Positions 14,857-23,283 are shown, counted from the stretch's first letter. The stretch: 45,446 nt of DNA from CAYLUN01 sp964386865 (GCA_964386865.1 CAYLUN010000047.1:1-45446), one strand, 5' to 3'. Notes: generated by a model from the sequence alone, not told the origin. Numbers and translations: made by a program.

Positions 14857-14945
14857 GGTGCCAGAGGGGGGACTCGAACCCCCACGACGGTTTAACCCGT
14901 CTGCGGATTTTAAGTCCGCTGTGTCTGCCATTTCACCACTCTGGC
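14856..14945 (-). tRNA. tRNA-Leu (anticodon UAA), intact, element attachment site
   Basis: Read on the minus strand, the acceptor GCCAGAG pairs with CTCTGGC, the discriminator is A and CCA is encoded (14858-14856). The anticodon arm is GCGGA-CTTAAAA-TCCGC, giving anticodon UAA, which reads leucine UUA. A long variable arm (GACGGG...CCGTC) is typical of class II tRNAs, followed by a standard T arm (GGTTCGAGTCC). The 3' 65 nt are duplicated at 8464-8528. The gene stays whole because the element carries a replacement 3' end. Confidence 0.95.
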
Positions 14946-14957
14946 GAGCAGGTTTTC

Positions 14958-15002
14958 ATATTACCGGGCGGTCTCTGAATCGGCAAGCAAAAGCGTTGTC
15001 AA
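14958..15002 (-). promoter_or_regulatory. Candidate promoters for tRNA-Leu
   Basis: Minus-strand boxes TTGCCG (14986-14981) and TAATAT (14963-14958) are 17 bp apart and would start transcription a few bases before the tRNA. A second, overlapping possibility starts from a perfect TTGACA (15002-14997) with a weak -10 (TTCAGA, 14979-14974), also at 17 bp. Confidence 0.45.
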
Positions 15003-15127
15003 AACAGCGGCGACTGGAGGCCTCAGGAGGGTAAGGCAGGCGCCGTCCCGCACCCCTTGGTGCGAATTCGGTGTCTAGCCGCTTTCAAATATGATAGAGT
15101 ATTCTCATAAAACTAAAGGAGGCGGCC

Positions 15128-15904
15128 ATGTCGGCTCTCGTTCTGAAGAAATGGTCGGCAAGCAACCAGCCTGTTGACCAAGAAGGAAACTATATCGCAA
15201 TTTCCGGAAGGCAAAGCGGCCTTATCTCGTGGCTGTTGTCGCGCGCCGGAGTCGATCCCGTAACCACCATCCACGTGTCGGCTAAACGGATCGTGTTCTC
15301 AGCGGCTTCGCTGGCGGGCTCGAAAACGTGGTCGATTCCGCTGCACAGCGTGTGCTCCACCCAGTACGGCTATCACAAGCCCTGGGGCCAGGCGCTCGCG
15401 CTGTGGCTCCTGTTCATGTGGCTGCTTGGCGTGCTGGTGTCGGCGCTGTGGCAGATGGGCTCGCAGCCCACCGCGCAGTCGGTGGGCCTGCTCGGGACGC
15501 TTGTGGTGACCGCGCTCGCCATCGCCTACTTTTTCTTCAACCGGACGGTGACGTTCGGGTTTGTTGAGAACAGCGGCGTCCTGCACGGCATCCAGTTTAA
15601 GCGCTCAGTCATCGAGAATGTTGCCGTCAACGAGCAAGAGGCCAAGTTCGCGGCAGACCTGACGATGGCCATTATTGAGCGCGCGACCACAAGAAGGGGC
15701 TCGAGCCGCTCGCAGGAGCACCCGAAGGAGGCCGCGGCAGGCGATGCTAGAGACCGCTCCGCGCCGCCTCCAAGCGTGCCGGAACCAGAGGCTCAGATCG
15801 GATTCTCTTGCCCCGGATGCGGGAGGTTCTTTGAAGGGCCGTCCACGATGGCCGGCGCGGACTACACCTGCCCCGAGTGCCGCGTGAACTTCCACATTCA
15901 TTGA
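15128..15904 (+). CDS. Two-helix membrane protein with C-terminal zinc ribbon
   Basis: A 258-residue protein with an excellent AAAGGAGG ribosome site. Residues 1-87 resemble a small beta-rich domain. Two transmembrane helices follow at about 88-108 and 118-137 with a short loop, then a ~50-residue region reminiscent of PH-like bacterial membrane proteins, a polar linker (about 185-222) rich in Arg, Ser, Pro and Glu, and a zinc ribbon with Cys228, Cys231, Cys248 and Cys251 (CPGCG and CPEC). No family name is certain. The ribbon is probably cytoplasmic and could bind nucleic acid or protein. It is the first chromosomal gene right of the element; the glycosidase-like gene begins 16 bp after its stop. 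Confidence 0.85.
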   Translation: MSALVLKKWSASNQPVDQEGNYIAISGRQSGLISWLLSRAGVDPVTTIHVSAKRIVFSAASLAGSKTWSIPLHSVCSTQYGYHKPWGQALALWLLFMWLLGVLVSALWQMGSQPTAQSVGLLGTLVVTALAIAYFFFNRTVTFGFVENSGVLHGIQFKRSVIENVAVNEQEAKFAADLTMAIIERATTRRGSSRSQEHPKEAAAGDARDRSAPPPSVPEPEAQIGFSCPGCGRFFEGPSTMAGADYTCPECRVNFHIH

Positions 15905-15920
15905 GCGACGAGGTTCATCT

Positions 15921-17174
15921 GTGGACAGCAACAGCAATAGGCTGGGCGAACCTAGGGTCGCGCAGACAAGGGGCAGCAGCTTGGTCAGCAGCGGCGCCGT
16001 AGCTATCCTCTTCGGCATGCTAGGGCCCGTTCTCTGCGCGTGCGCCGACGGCCAGCCAGCCGGCCCGGATGTGTTGAACTATAATTTGCGCGTGGGCTCA
16101 CAAGCGTTCGGCGCCTGCTACCAGTTCACGAGCAACAGCGTCGTGGTCGAGCAGGCGGAGCAGCTCGTGAGGATGGGCAGCGATATCGTCAAGTTCAGCC
16201 TTTCGCCCAGCTCGCCGGATAGCGAAGGCCAGTCGCTTGTTTCCCGAGCGAGAGATAGCGCGGATCACGCGCGCCTGTTCGACATGCCGTTCCGGCACTA
16301 TTTCATGTGGGTGAGCGCTCCGACCAAGCCCAAAGGCTATTGGAAGAAAGGCGCCAACCAGGAGCTGGATCGCCAAGAGTACGAGGAGGTGCACGCGCTG
16401 ACCCGCTACCTGCTGACCCGCTACGAGGGGACGGGGAAGACTTTTTACCTCGGCAACTGGGAGGGCGACTGGTTGCTGCTTGGCACGGGCCAGCACGGCA
16501 CCAACAACCCGCCCCCCGAGGCTGTTCTTGGCATGCGGTCGTGGCTCAATGCGCGGCAGCAGGCCGTGGATGACGCCAAACGTGTGACGCCCCACAAGGA
16601 CGTGGACGTGTTTTTCTACGTCGAGGTTAACCGGGTGCGCGATGCGATGCGCGACAAGCCGGACTCGAACGTCCGGCTCGTTAACGCCGTGCTGCCGCAT
16701 GTCGCCGCCATCGACTACGTGTCCTACTCGTCTTACGACGCGCAGAACCTGAGCGAGCCCGAGCTGGTCAAGACGCTCGACTACATCGTGGCGCACACGC
16801 CCACCAACAAGGCCGCGGCCATCCCCGGCCGCCGGCTCTTCATCGGCGAATACGGGTTCGGGGGTGGCAAGCGGACCCCGGAGCAGCAAGGGGAGCCGAC
16901 GCGCGCCTACATCGCCCGGCTGCTGCGCTGGGGATCCCCATTTATCCTGTTCTGGCAAGTCTACAACAACGAGAAGGGGAACTTCTTCTGCCTGATCGAT
17001 GCACAGGGCAAAGAGACGCCGTGCTACGACCTGCACAGGCGCTTTCTCGCGGCGTCGCGCGTGCGCGTCGCGGAGTTCAAGCAGCGGACGGGGCGCCTGC
17101 CGACAGACGACGAGTTCACGAAGCTGGCGCTGCCTCTCGTTGAACCTGCGGCGTCGCCTGCCGTGAAACCCTAG
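15921..17174 (+). CDS. Secreted glycoside-hydrolase-like (TIM-barrel) protein
   Basis: A 417-residue protein with a GTG start (15921) preceded by ACGAGG. The hydrophobic segment at ~22-42, ending LCACADG, is a signal peptide, possibly of a lipoprotein (Cys39 or Cys41). The mature part has clan-A glycosidase features: GNWEGDW puts Glu181 after a strand, and IGEYGFGG puts Glu310 near the end of a later strand, a plausible acid/base and nucleophile pair, followed by FWQVYNNE. The substrate is unknown and no specific GH family is recognised. It would act in the periplasm or at the surface. It is closely linked to 15128, and the next gene begins ~140 bp downstream with its own candidate promoter. 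Confidence 0.75.
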   Translation: MDSNSNRLGEPRVAQTRGSSLVSSGAVAILFGMLGPVLCACADGQPAGPDVLNYNLRVGSQAFGACYQFTSNSVVVEQAEQLVRMGSDIVKFSLSPSSPDSEGQSLVSRARDSADHARLFDMPFRHYFMWVSAPTKPKGYWKKGANQELDRQEYEEVHALTRYLLTRYEGTGKTFYLGNWEGDWLLLGTGQHGTNNPPPEAVLGMRSWLNARQQAVDDAKRVTPHKDVDVFFYVEVNRVRDAMRDKPDSNVRLVNAVLPHVAAIDYVSYSSYDAQNLSEPELVKTLDYIVAHTPTNKAAAIPGRRLFIGEYGFGGGKRTPEQQGEPTRAYIARLLRWGSPFILFWQVYNNEKGNFFCLIDAQGKETPCYDLHRRFLAASRVRVAEFKQRTGRLPTDDEFTKLALPLVEPAASPAVKP

Positions 17175-17242
17175 CGCGCGCCGCTCGGGGAGCCGGAGAA
17201 GGATGATTTGCAGCAATTGCTGCGGATGTTTTGGGATTGGGG

Positions 17243-17272
17243 TTGCTGGCGCGGCGGGACACGGTGTATGAT
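17243..17272 (+). promoter_or_regulatory. Candidate promoter for the prenyltransferase-fold gene
   Basis: TTGCTG (17243-17248) and TATGAT (17267-17272) are 18 bp apart, a good sigma70-like pair, 40 bp before the ATG at 17313. Confidence 0.5.
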
Positions 17273-17312
17273 CTGGCGAAGCGCCGGAATCGGCGCACGG
17301 GGAGGGGGCGAG

Positions 17313-18356
17313 ATGCGTTTCATGTGGGGGATCGCGGGGGCTTTGCTGGCGGCGGCCATCGGCCAGGCGGCGGACGAGGCCACGCAGGCGGCGGCCACGG
17401 ATTCGGAGGTGGACAAATCTGTCGAGCGTGGGCTGGCGTGGATCGCGCGCGGACAGCTGCCCGACGGCGCGTTCGGCAACGGGCAGGCCCAGAGCACCTC
17501 GGGCATCTGGGCCCTGTGCGGAATGGCGTTTCTGGCGCGCGGGCATGTGCCGGGCACCGAGCCGTACGGATCGGTGGTGGAGCGCATCGTGTCGAAGCTG
17601 GCCGAGGTTCAGCGCGCCGACGGCTACCTCGGCGGCAACGACGGCAAGATGTACTCGCACTGCATCGCCACGCTCTTCCTCTCCGAAGTCTCAGGCATGG
17701 TCAAGGACGACCTGCAGGCCAAGATCGACACGGCGCTGCCGCGCGCGCTAAAGATCATCCTCGATGCTCAGAAAATCGAAAAGGACCAGAACAACAGGGG
17801 CGGGTGGCGCTACCAGCCGGACGCCCGCGACAGCGACTTCTCGTGCAGCGGCTGGGCGCTCATGGCGCTCAGATCCGCGCGGCTGAACGGCGCGCAGATC
17901 CCGCCCGAGGCGATCAAGCAGGCGGTTGAGTACATTTTGCGCCGGCACGACGAAAACCAGGGGTGCTTCGGCTACACGGACCGCCAGACGCACGCGGTGA
18001 CCTTGACCGGGGCCGGCCTCCTCTGTCTTTCGCTGTGCGGCGAGCACGGCAACCCGGCCGTGGGGCGCGCCTCGCGCTATCTGATGCAGAAGTACGAGGA
18101 GCTTCCCAAGCAGCAGTACTGCTTCTACGGCATGTACTACACGGCCCAAGGGCTCTTCCAGCTGGGCGGCAACGAGTGGCAGACCTTCTCGCGCTGGATG
18201 TACGACACGTGGATTCCGAAGCAGAAGGAAGAGGGCTATTGGGACCGCAACGAGCAGGACCGCTACTACCAGACCGCGATGGTCGTGCTCGCGTTCACGG
18301 TGCCGTACCGCCAGCTGCCCATCTACCAGCGCGACGAGACCGTCGACGAGAAGTAG
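17313..18356 (+). CDS. Secreted prenyltransferase/squalene-cyclase-fold protein
   Basis: A 347-residue protein from ATG 17313, which follows a GGAGGGGG ribosome site and opens a clean signal peptide (MWGIAGALLAAAIGQA); longer upstream readings add a non-signal-like leader. The mature protein is an alpha/alpha toroid: repeated helix pairs with motifs such as LAWIARGQLPDGAFG, GWALMALRSARL and GAGLLCLSLCG, as in the terpenoid cyclase/prenyltransferase superfamily. The DxDD or Cys/Asp catalytic sets of true cyclases are not seen, so a binding or structural role is as likely as catalysis. Homologues with a signal peptide are frequent in Planctomycetes and Verrucomicrobia. It converges on 18406-22920. 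Confidence 0.8.
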   Translation: MRFMWGIAGALLAAAIGQAADEATQAAATDSEVDKSVERGLAWIARGQLPDGAFGNGQAQSTSGIWALCGMAFLARGHVPGTEPYGSVVERIVSKLAEVQRADGYLGGNDGKMYSHCIATLFLSEVSGMVKDDLQAKIDTALPRALKIILDAQKIEKDQNNRGGWRYQPDARDSDFSCSGWALMALRSARLNGAQIPPEAIKQAVEYILRRHDENQGCFGYTDRQTHAVTLTGAGLLCLSLCGEHGNPAVGRASRYLMQKYEELPKQQYCFYGMYYTAQGLFQLGGNEWQTFSRWMYDTWIPKQKEEGYWDRNEQDRYYQTAMVVLAFTVPYRQLPIYQRDETVDEK

Positions 18357-18383
18357 GGCGCGCCGCGGATCCCCGGCCGCCGC

Positions 18384-18400
18384 GAGGGCGCTGCGCCCTC
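18384..18400. terminator. Hairpin between convergent genes
   Basis: GAGGGCG and CGCCCTC form a perfect 7-bp stem with loop CTG in the 49-bp gap between two convergent stops. There is no T-run, so it may slow transcription on both strands rather than act as a classic intrinsic terminator. Confidence 0.4.
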
Positions 18401-18405
18401 ACGGG

Positions 18406-21400
18406 TCAGCGCACGGTCAGCACCGTCGCGACGGGAACATAGGCCTGCATGTATAGGGTGTCGCCCTCGAGAAGGAAGCGGCCGCGCAGGCCCGCGTTAG
18501 GGCCAGCCCCTAGATTGCGGCAGCGGAAGTCGGCGGCGGCGAACGTGGTGGAGCCGAACGTCAGCAGGGCGAAAGTTCGGCCAGGAAGGCCGCTGCCGCC
18601 GAAGTCAAAGTAAAACGCGCTTCCCGTGCCGCGCTCCAGCGCGCCCGCGACAGCCGCGCCGCAGAGGCCGCCATCTGACCGAAGCGTGAGGGAGAAGGTC
18701 CCGGCCGCGTGCCACGCGAGGGCCGCCAGCTGGAGCGCGGCGTTGGTCTGCGCGTTGCGGAGCGTGCCGCCCGCCAGCACAACCGGGCCCGCGCCGAGGC
18801 CGGTGGCGGCGGCCACGGCGAGCGTGCCGTTGCTGACGGTCATGCCGCCGGCGGACGTCGTGTTCGTGGCGGAGAGGGTGAGCGCCCCGGAGCCGGCCTT
18901 GACGAGGCGCACCGCGCCGGTGAAGCGGCCGTCAAAATCAGTGGCAACGCTCTGGTTGACGGTCAGCGTGGCGGGCGCGGGGCTGGTGACCGTGCGGACG
19001 GCAGCCGTGGCCGTGTTGTGCAGCAACTGAGCGACAGTCTGGTCGAAGCCGTTCAGGTCGAGCGTGCCGCCCGCGGCGTAGTTCAACCCGATCTTCAGCT
19101 TGGTGGCGGCGGGCAGCGCGTTCGGCGCGTCGGTGCGCAGCGTGCCGCGGCCGAGCGTGGTGTCGCCCCAGACGTTGCCCGAGACCGCCAGCACCGTGAG
19201 CCCCGCGGAGTCGGCCCAGAAGACGTCGCTGCCGATCACGAGGGGCTTGCCGGCGATGGTGAGCGTGCCATAGGCGTTGGCGACGAAGAGACCGCCGCCG
19301 CCTGTGGCGCCGCCGGCCAGCGTGAGGGAAGAGCCGGCGACGACGTGGATGCGCGTCTGTCCGACGCGCGTGAGCGGGCCGCTCCAGACGTTGCTGCCGG
19401 AGGCGCTGGTGAGCGAGTAGCCGCTGTTGGGGCGCTCGCCGTTGAGGGTTAGCGGCTCCGGCACGGTGATGCCGCCGTCGAGCTGGAGGCGGGCGTTCAG
19501 CAGCGAGCGGACGACCGTGCCGCCATTTGTGCTGCCCAGCGCGGCGGGGTGGGTGACAGCCAGGAGCCCGTTGCTGACGGTCGTAACGCCGCGGTAGGTG
19601 TTGGCCGCGCGGAGGCTGAGGGTGCCGTCGCCGGTCTTCGCGATGCCGCAGGGCGTGACGCTGTCCGCGATCGCCCCCGAGATGTCGAGCGTAGTGACGC
19701 CCGCGCCGTTGTTGGTGACAAACCAGACCTGCGGGTCGGCGAGGGTCAGGTGCTCCGCAACGGTGTAGGTGCGCGAGGCGGCGGTCGGCGCAGCGGCTGA
19801 GAGTCCGAGCGAGCGAAGGGTCAGGCTGCCGCCGCCGCTGGCGAGCGTGAAGTTCGCGCTGCGGTTGAAGGTGATGCCGTACAGGCTGGCGTCCCGGTTG
19901 ACGAGGGCGGTGCTGCCTCCGCTGCCGAAGAAGGCGTGCGCGGCGCCGTCAAGCTCCGGCTGGAGGTCGCCGGACCAGTTGTTGGTCGAATCGATGCAGA
20001 GGTTCGTGCCGGCGCCGGCGTCCCAGACGAGGCTCACGGGGAGGCCCGAGCCGGTCGTGAAGGTTACGGGCGCGCTCCAGGATTCGCCGAGCGCGTTGGT
20101 GGCGCGGAACCGGTAGCCGTAGGCTGTGTAGGGCTGGATGCCCGACAGGTTGACCAGCAGCCGTTCGAAGCCGCTTGCGAAGGCGGTGCCGAGGGTGACC
20201 GCATTCGTCCACGCGGCCGGCACGTCGCCCGGCCCCCAGTGGAGGAATACGGTGGCCGGGGCGCTGCCGGAGGCGAGCAGCGTGCCTCGCGCTGTGGCGA
20301 CAGCGCCCACGCACGAGAGGGGCTGCTCGGCGCGGACGCCCGGGCAGCCCGAGGGCCAGCCGTAGACGCCCGGCACCCAGTAGGGCTCGTCGCGCTCGTA
20401 GGCGCCGCTGTCGGGCGAGGAGCCTGTGAAGGGGTCGTCTGCTCCATCGCCGTCGGCATCCAGAGGCCTGCCGGCGCCGCCCTGCTCCTCGAACGCGAAA
20501 GGCTGGTTTCTGTAGCGCATCGAAAGCCGGTAGCTGGCGGGGACGTTCTGCACGCCGTTGGTGGTGAGCCAGCGCACGGTGTTGGTGGCGAAGGCGGGGT
20601 CGGTGGCGCGGCTGGCGGCCTTGGGGCGGAAGTCGCGGTCGGCGGCGTTTTCGAGCTCCGTGGCGGCGTTGGTCATGTAGAGGTTGTTGAGGGCGGCGTA
20701 GAACAGGTGGTGGTTGTTATTGGTCCAGTAGGCGGAGTCGGGCGGTACGATGTCAGGCTGATAGGGCGTGAAGGTGCCGTAGTTGTAGTTGAGGCAGCGG
20801 AAGAGGGTGTTGTGGAAAAGGCGCAGGCCGTCGGCGGGCGAGTTGAGGCGCAGCCCGTCGCTCCACTTGAGGATCGCGCGGTCGCCGAAGTCCCAGACGA
20901 CGTTGTGGTCGATCCGGAAGTTCCGGCTGTAGTTGTCGATGTAGATGCCCATGCTCAGCGGGTCGGTCGGGGTGCTGTCGTGAACCCAGTTGTAGGCGAT
21001 TCGCGTGTCGGTGCCGTCCGCCGACTTCGCGTTCGTGCCCCAGGCGTAGACGGCGCCGAGATCCTTGCAGAGGCGGCCCGCGTAGTAGAGGTCGTTGTAA
21101 AGCACGCTGAGGCCATTGCCTGTCGGGCGCAGGATGTCGCGGCCGGTGTCGTGCAGCGTGTTGAACGTGGCGGTGTGGCGGGCGCCTGAGAGGACGAGGC
21201 AGGCGGCGTAGGTGGCTGAGTAGTCGGTGCTGTAGACGTGGTTGCGCGTGACGAGGTGGCCCGTGCCGCTGACGAGGATGCCGCTGCCTGCGGTATCGGC
21301 GACGGTGCAGCGCCGAACCGCGTTGCTGGTGCCGCTGACGAGGATGCCGCCGCCCTCTGCGCGGCCGCCGTCGGTCGAGCCGCCGGAGGTGAACGTGAGG

Positions 21401-22920
21401 TAGTGGCTGAGGTGGCGCGCGCGGCAATCGTCGAGCACAAGCCCTGCTCCGTTGAGACGGACAGCGCCCGCGTAGAACGAGAGGTTGCTGACCGTGATGT
21501 AGCTGCGCCCGTTGAGGTTCAAGCACCAGGCGCGGCGCTTGAGCTCGACGAGGCTGGACGTCGGATCGGCGCCGGCGGCCAGGCGCACGAGCAGCGCGTG
21601 GGGGGCGGCCGCGTTCGTTTGGAGGAACCACTCGCCGTCTGCGTCGAGCAGGCTCGGGTGGCCGTACAGGAAGCCGCGCCCCGCGTCGCTGCTCTTGCCG
21701 TCGTAGTTCGGCCACCACCAGGAGGAGGCGGTGGAGGGCGCGAGGTGCAGCACGCCGGCCCTGTTGCTGGCCACGAGGGCGGTCTGCCAGGCCCACGAGG
21801 AGCCCACTCCGGCATAAAAGCGGGCGCCCGTCAGGTCGCCCTTGCCGTCGAACGCCGAGCAGGAGACCGTGTGGTTGCTCGACACGGTGAGCGCGGTGGT
21901 GGCCGGGGCCAAGAGCCCGTCCGCGCCATGGTTCGGGTGGCGGGCCTCATGCTGCATCACGCCGTCTGCGAAGAGCTGGTTGTAGCCCGGGCCGAGCGTC
22001 CAGGCGACCTGTGCGGAGTACATGCCGTTGCTGGTCGGCGTCCACGGGCCAGCCAGCGCGTCGCAGCCCGAGAGCGTGACGGCCTCGCCGTTGAAGGCGG
22101 TAACCGTGATCGGGTTCTGCGGCGTGCCGGACTGCGGCGGCTGGAGCGTCTCGCGGTAGGTGCCGCCGCGGAGAAGGAGGGTGTCCCCGGCATTGAGGTT
22201 GGTTGCGGCGCAGGAGAGGGTGCGGAAGGGGGCGGCGAGCGAACCGGGGTTGGCGTCGGATCCGCTCGGAGAGACGAACCACGTGCGGCCGCCGTCGGCG
22301 ACCGTGCACGACGACTCGTCGATCCAGAGCGTGACGGGAGCGGGGCACTTGATCTCGAAGGCGAGGGCTTCGCTGGCGGCCGGGGCCAGCGCGAGGGGGA
22401 CGCGCGTCCACGCGGTCGTGACGGCGCAGTTCGTGGCGGCGCGCGAGGCGAAGGGCGAGACGGACTGGCGGAACGCGAGTGTGACGGTTGCGTTGGAGGC
22501 GCTTCTGAGCCACGCGCCGGCCGTGTAGAGGCGGCCGGAAACGGCGTGAACGGCTTGATAGATCTCGAGGTTGGCTCCGCTGGCATACCCCTCCTGAACG
22601 GCGGCGGTGGCGCGGAAGGCGGAGCCGGAGACCGTGCCGCTCGCTTCCAGCGCGTACAGGTTGGCTGTGTGCCGCCCCGTGTAGCGCGAGTTGTCCGTCC
22701 AGCCGTGGGGGAAAACGCCCGTGACGGTGCCGCTGCTGTTGGTGTCGGCGACCTTCGCGTAAGGCGCCTCGAAACCCGGGTTTGCCAACTGGTCTATTGC
22801 GCCGCCGTGCGCCGCGAGGACGCCGAAAATAGCAATAAAAAGTCGCGCGAACGGGCGACTCAGCAGGAGCGAATCGGGTGGCCCGTTGACATGCCTCATG
22901 TGTCGCCTGACGTACGTCAT
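18406..22920 (-). CDS. Beta-helix plus autotransporter-associated-repeat secreted protein
   Basis: A 1504-residue protein. After a signal-anchor-like start (hydrophobic residues ~26-40, LFIAIFGVLAAHGG), residues ~46-200 look like a carbohydrate-binding beta-sandwich (NPGFE... typical of CBM/discoidin-like domains). From ~213 to 840 lies a right-handed parallel beta-helix opening with FVSPSGSDANPGS and a GGTYRE turn, as in polysaccharide lyase-like proteins. Residues ~870-960 are FN3-like. Residues ~963-1504 carry autotransporter-associated beta-strand repeats (GIAKTGDGTLSL, ANTYRGVTTVSNG). No beta-barrel translocator follows; the end is a short hydrophobic strand (PVATVLTV). A polysaccharide-degrading or polysaccharide-binding surface protein is likely. 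The ribosome site is weak; a second ATG seven codons in is a possible start. Confidence 0.85.
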   Translation of the reverse strand: MTYVRRHMRHVNGPPDSLLLSRPFARLFIAIFGVLAAHGGAIDQLANPGFEAPYAKVADTNSSGTVTGVFPHGWTDNSRYTGRHTANLYALEASGTVSGSAFRATAAVQEGYASGANLEIYQAVHAVSGRLYTAGAWLRSASNATVTLAFRQSVSPFASRAATNCAVTTAWTRVPLALAPAASEALAFEIKCPAPVTLWIDESSCTVADGGRTWFVSPSGSDANPGSLAAPFRTLSCAATNLNAGDTLLLRGGTYRETLQPPQSGTPQNPITVTAFNGEAVTLSGCDALAGPWTPTSNGMYSAQVAWTLGPGYNQLFADGVMQHEARHPNHGADGLLAPATTALTVSSNHTVSCSAFDGKGDLTGARFYAGVGSSWAWQTALVASNRAGVLHLAPSTASSWWWPNYDGKSSDAGRGFLYGHPSLLDADGEWFLQTNAAAPHALLVRLAAGADPTSSLVELKRRAWCLNLNGRSYITVSNLSFYAGAVRLNGAGLVLDDCRARHLSHYLTFTSGGSTDGGRAEGGGILVSGTSNAVRRCTVADTAGSGILVSGTGHLVTRNHVYSTDYSATYAACLVLSGARHTATFNTLHDTGRDILRPTGNGLSVLYNDLYYAGRLCKDLGAVYAWGTNAKSADGTDTRIAYNWVHDSTPTDPLSMGIYIDNYSRNFRIDHNVVWDFGDRAILKWSDGLRLNSPADGLRLFHNTLFRCLNYNYGTFTPYQPDIVPPDSAYWTNNNHHLFYAALNNLYMTNAATELENAADRDFRPKAASRATDPAFATNTVRWLTTNGVQNVPASYRLSMRYRNQPFAFEEQGGAGRPLDADGDGADDPFTGSSPDSGAYERDEPYWVPGVYGWPSGCPGVRAEQPLSCVGAVATARGTLLASGSAPATVFLHWGPGDVPAAWTNAVTLGTAFASGFERLLVNLSGIQPYTAYGYRFRATNALGESWSAPVTFTTGSGLPVSLVWDAGAGTNLCIDSTNNWSGDLQPELDGAAHAFFGSGGSTALVNRDASLYGITFNRSANFTLASGGGSLTLRSLGLSAAAPTAASRTYTVAEHLTLADPQVWFVTNNGAGVTTLDISGAIADSVTPCGIAKTGDGTLSLRAANTYRGVTTVSNGLLAVTHPAALGSTNGGTVVRSLLNARLQLDGGITVPEPLTLNGERPNSGYSLTSASGSNVWSGPLTRVGQTRIHVVAGSSLTLAGGATGGGGLFVANAYGTLTIAGKPLVIGSDVFWADSAGLTVLAVSGNVWGDTTLGRGTLRTDAPNALPAATKLKIGLNYAAGGTLDLNGFDQTVAQLLHNTATAAVRTVTSPAPATLTVNQSVATDFDGRFTGAVRLVKAGSGALTLSATNTTSAGGMTVSNGTLAVAAATGLGAGPVVLAGGTLRNAQTNAALQLAALAWHAAGTFSLTLRSDGGLCGAAVAGALERGTGSAFYFDFGGSGLPGRTFALLTFGSTTFAAADFRCRNLGAGPNAGLRGRFLLEGDTLYMQAYVPVATVLTVR

Positions 22921-23073
22921 AACTCGAGCGACCTTGCGTAGCGGTCGTCATCAAGGAGTATGCCATCCGCGCTGCGCGATGGCAAGGTGCGATTCCGTGG
23001 GTCTCGGCCTACCGCAGGCTTCTGTCCGCCGATTCAGAAAGGCAACAAACCCGTGAATGCTCCAACTCAGCGC

Positions 23074-23101
23074 TTGCATTTCGCGTCCCGTTTGGTATCC
23101 T
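23074..23101 (+). promoter_or_regulatory. Promoter of tRNA-His
   Basis: TTGCAT (23074-23079) and TATCCT (23096-23101) are separated by 16 bp and would start transcription about 12 bp before the tRNA. The rest of 22921-23073 shows nothing I recognise. Confidence 0.55.
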
Positions 23102-23119
23102 TCACGCCGTTTTTTCGAT

Positions 23120-23196
23120 GGCGAATGTAGCTCAGTTGGTAGAGCAGCAGATTGTGGTTCTGCTGGTCGCGGGTTCGAGCCCCGTCATTCGCCCCA
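23120..23196 (+). tRNA. tRNA-His (anticodon GUG)
   Basis: The acceptor GCGAATG pairs with CATTCGC, an extra 5' G (23120) faces discriminator C73 as in histidine tRNAs, and CCA is encoded. The anticodon arm GCAGA-TTGTGGT-TCTGC gives GUG. The D and T arms are canonical. Confidence 0.96.
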
Positions 23197-23202
23197 TTTT
23201 GG

Positions 23203-23236
23203 ACCCCGGCCAGGCGCGAGCTTCGCCGGGGTTTTC
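23203..23236 (+). terminator. Rho-independent terminator of tRNA-His
   Basis: ACCCCGGC (23203-23210) pairs with GCCGGGGT (23225-23232), an 8-bp stem with a 14-nt loop followed by a T-rich tail (TTTTCC), starting 7 bp after the tRNA. Confidence 0.75.
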
Positions 23237-23243
23237 CTTTGCC

Positions 23244-23274
23244 TTGCCAGACACGGGGTGGGTTCTGGTACACT
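23244..23274 (+). promoter_or_regulatory. Candidate extended -10 promoter for the solute-binding protein
   Basis: TTGCCA (23244-23249) lies 19 bp before TACACT (23269-23274), which is preceded by TGG, an extended -10 feature that tolerates a poor spacer. The coding start follows 10 bp later, implying a nearly leaderless message. Confidence 0.35.
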
Positions 23275-23283
23275 GAGACGAGT

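Larger units (their letters stand above)
8464..14920. mobile_element. Integrative element inserted in tRNA-Leu(UAA)
   Basis: The unit is bounded by the perfect 65-bp repeats at 8464-8528 and 14856-14920; one repeat plus the interior is 6,392 bp. It holds a tyrosine integrase next to the left repeat, an unknown gene coupled to it, an excisionase-like HTH protein, a small Cys-pair protein and a RepA/DnaB-like ATPase on the plus strand. Two minus-strand cargo genes follow, separated by GC-rich structured stretches. Base composition is less GC-rich than the flanks, with a clearly AT-rich cargo gene at 13181-13819. No relaxase, conjugation, capsid, terminase or transposase gene is recognised. It could be a self-replicating satellite, a mobilizable island or a degenerate prophage-like element. 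Confidence 0.88.

Noticed and set aside
14529..14978. Plus-strand frame running through tRNA-Leu
   Set aside because: It crosses a tRNA gene on the opposite strand and has no domain; treated as chance.
17208..17312. Upstream extension of the prenyltransferase-fold gene
   Set aside because: The added residues hide the signal peptide and overlap the candidate promoter; ATG 17313 has the ribosome site.
19936..22941. Long plus-strand frames opposite the beta-helix/autotransporter gene
   Set aside because: Low-complexity Ala/Gly/Val/Arg-rich products, mirror images of the real minus-strand gene.
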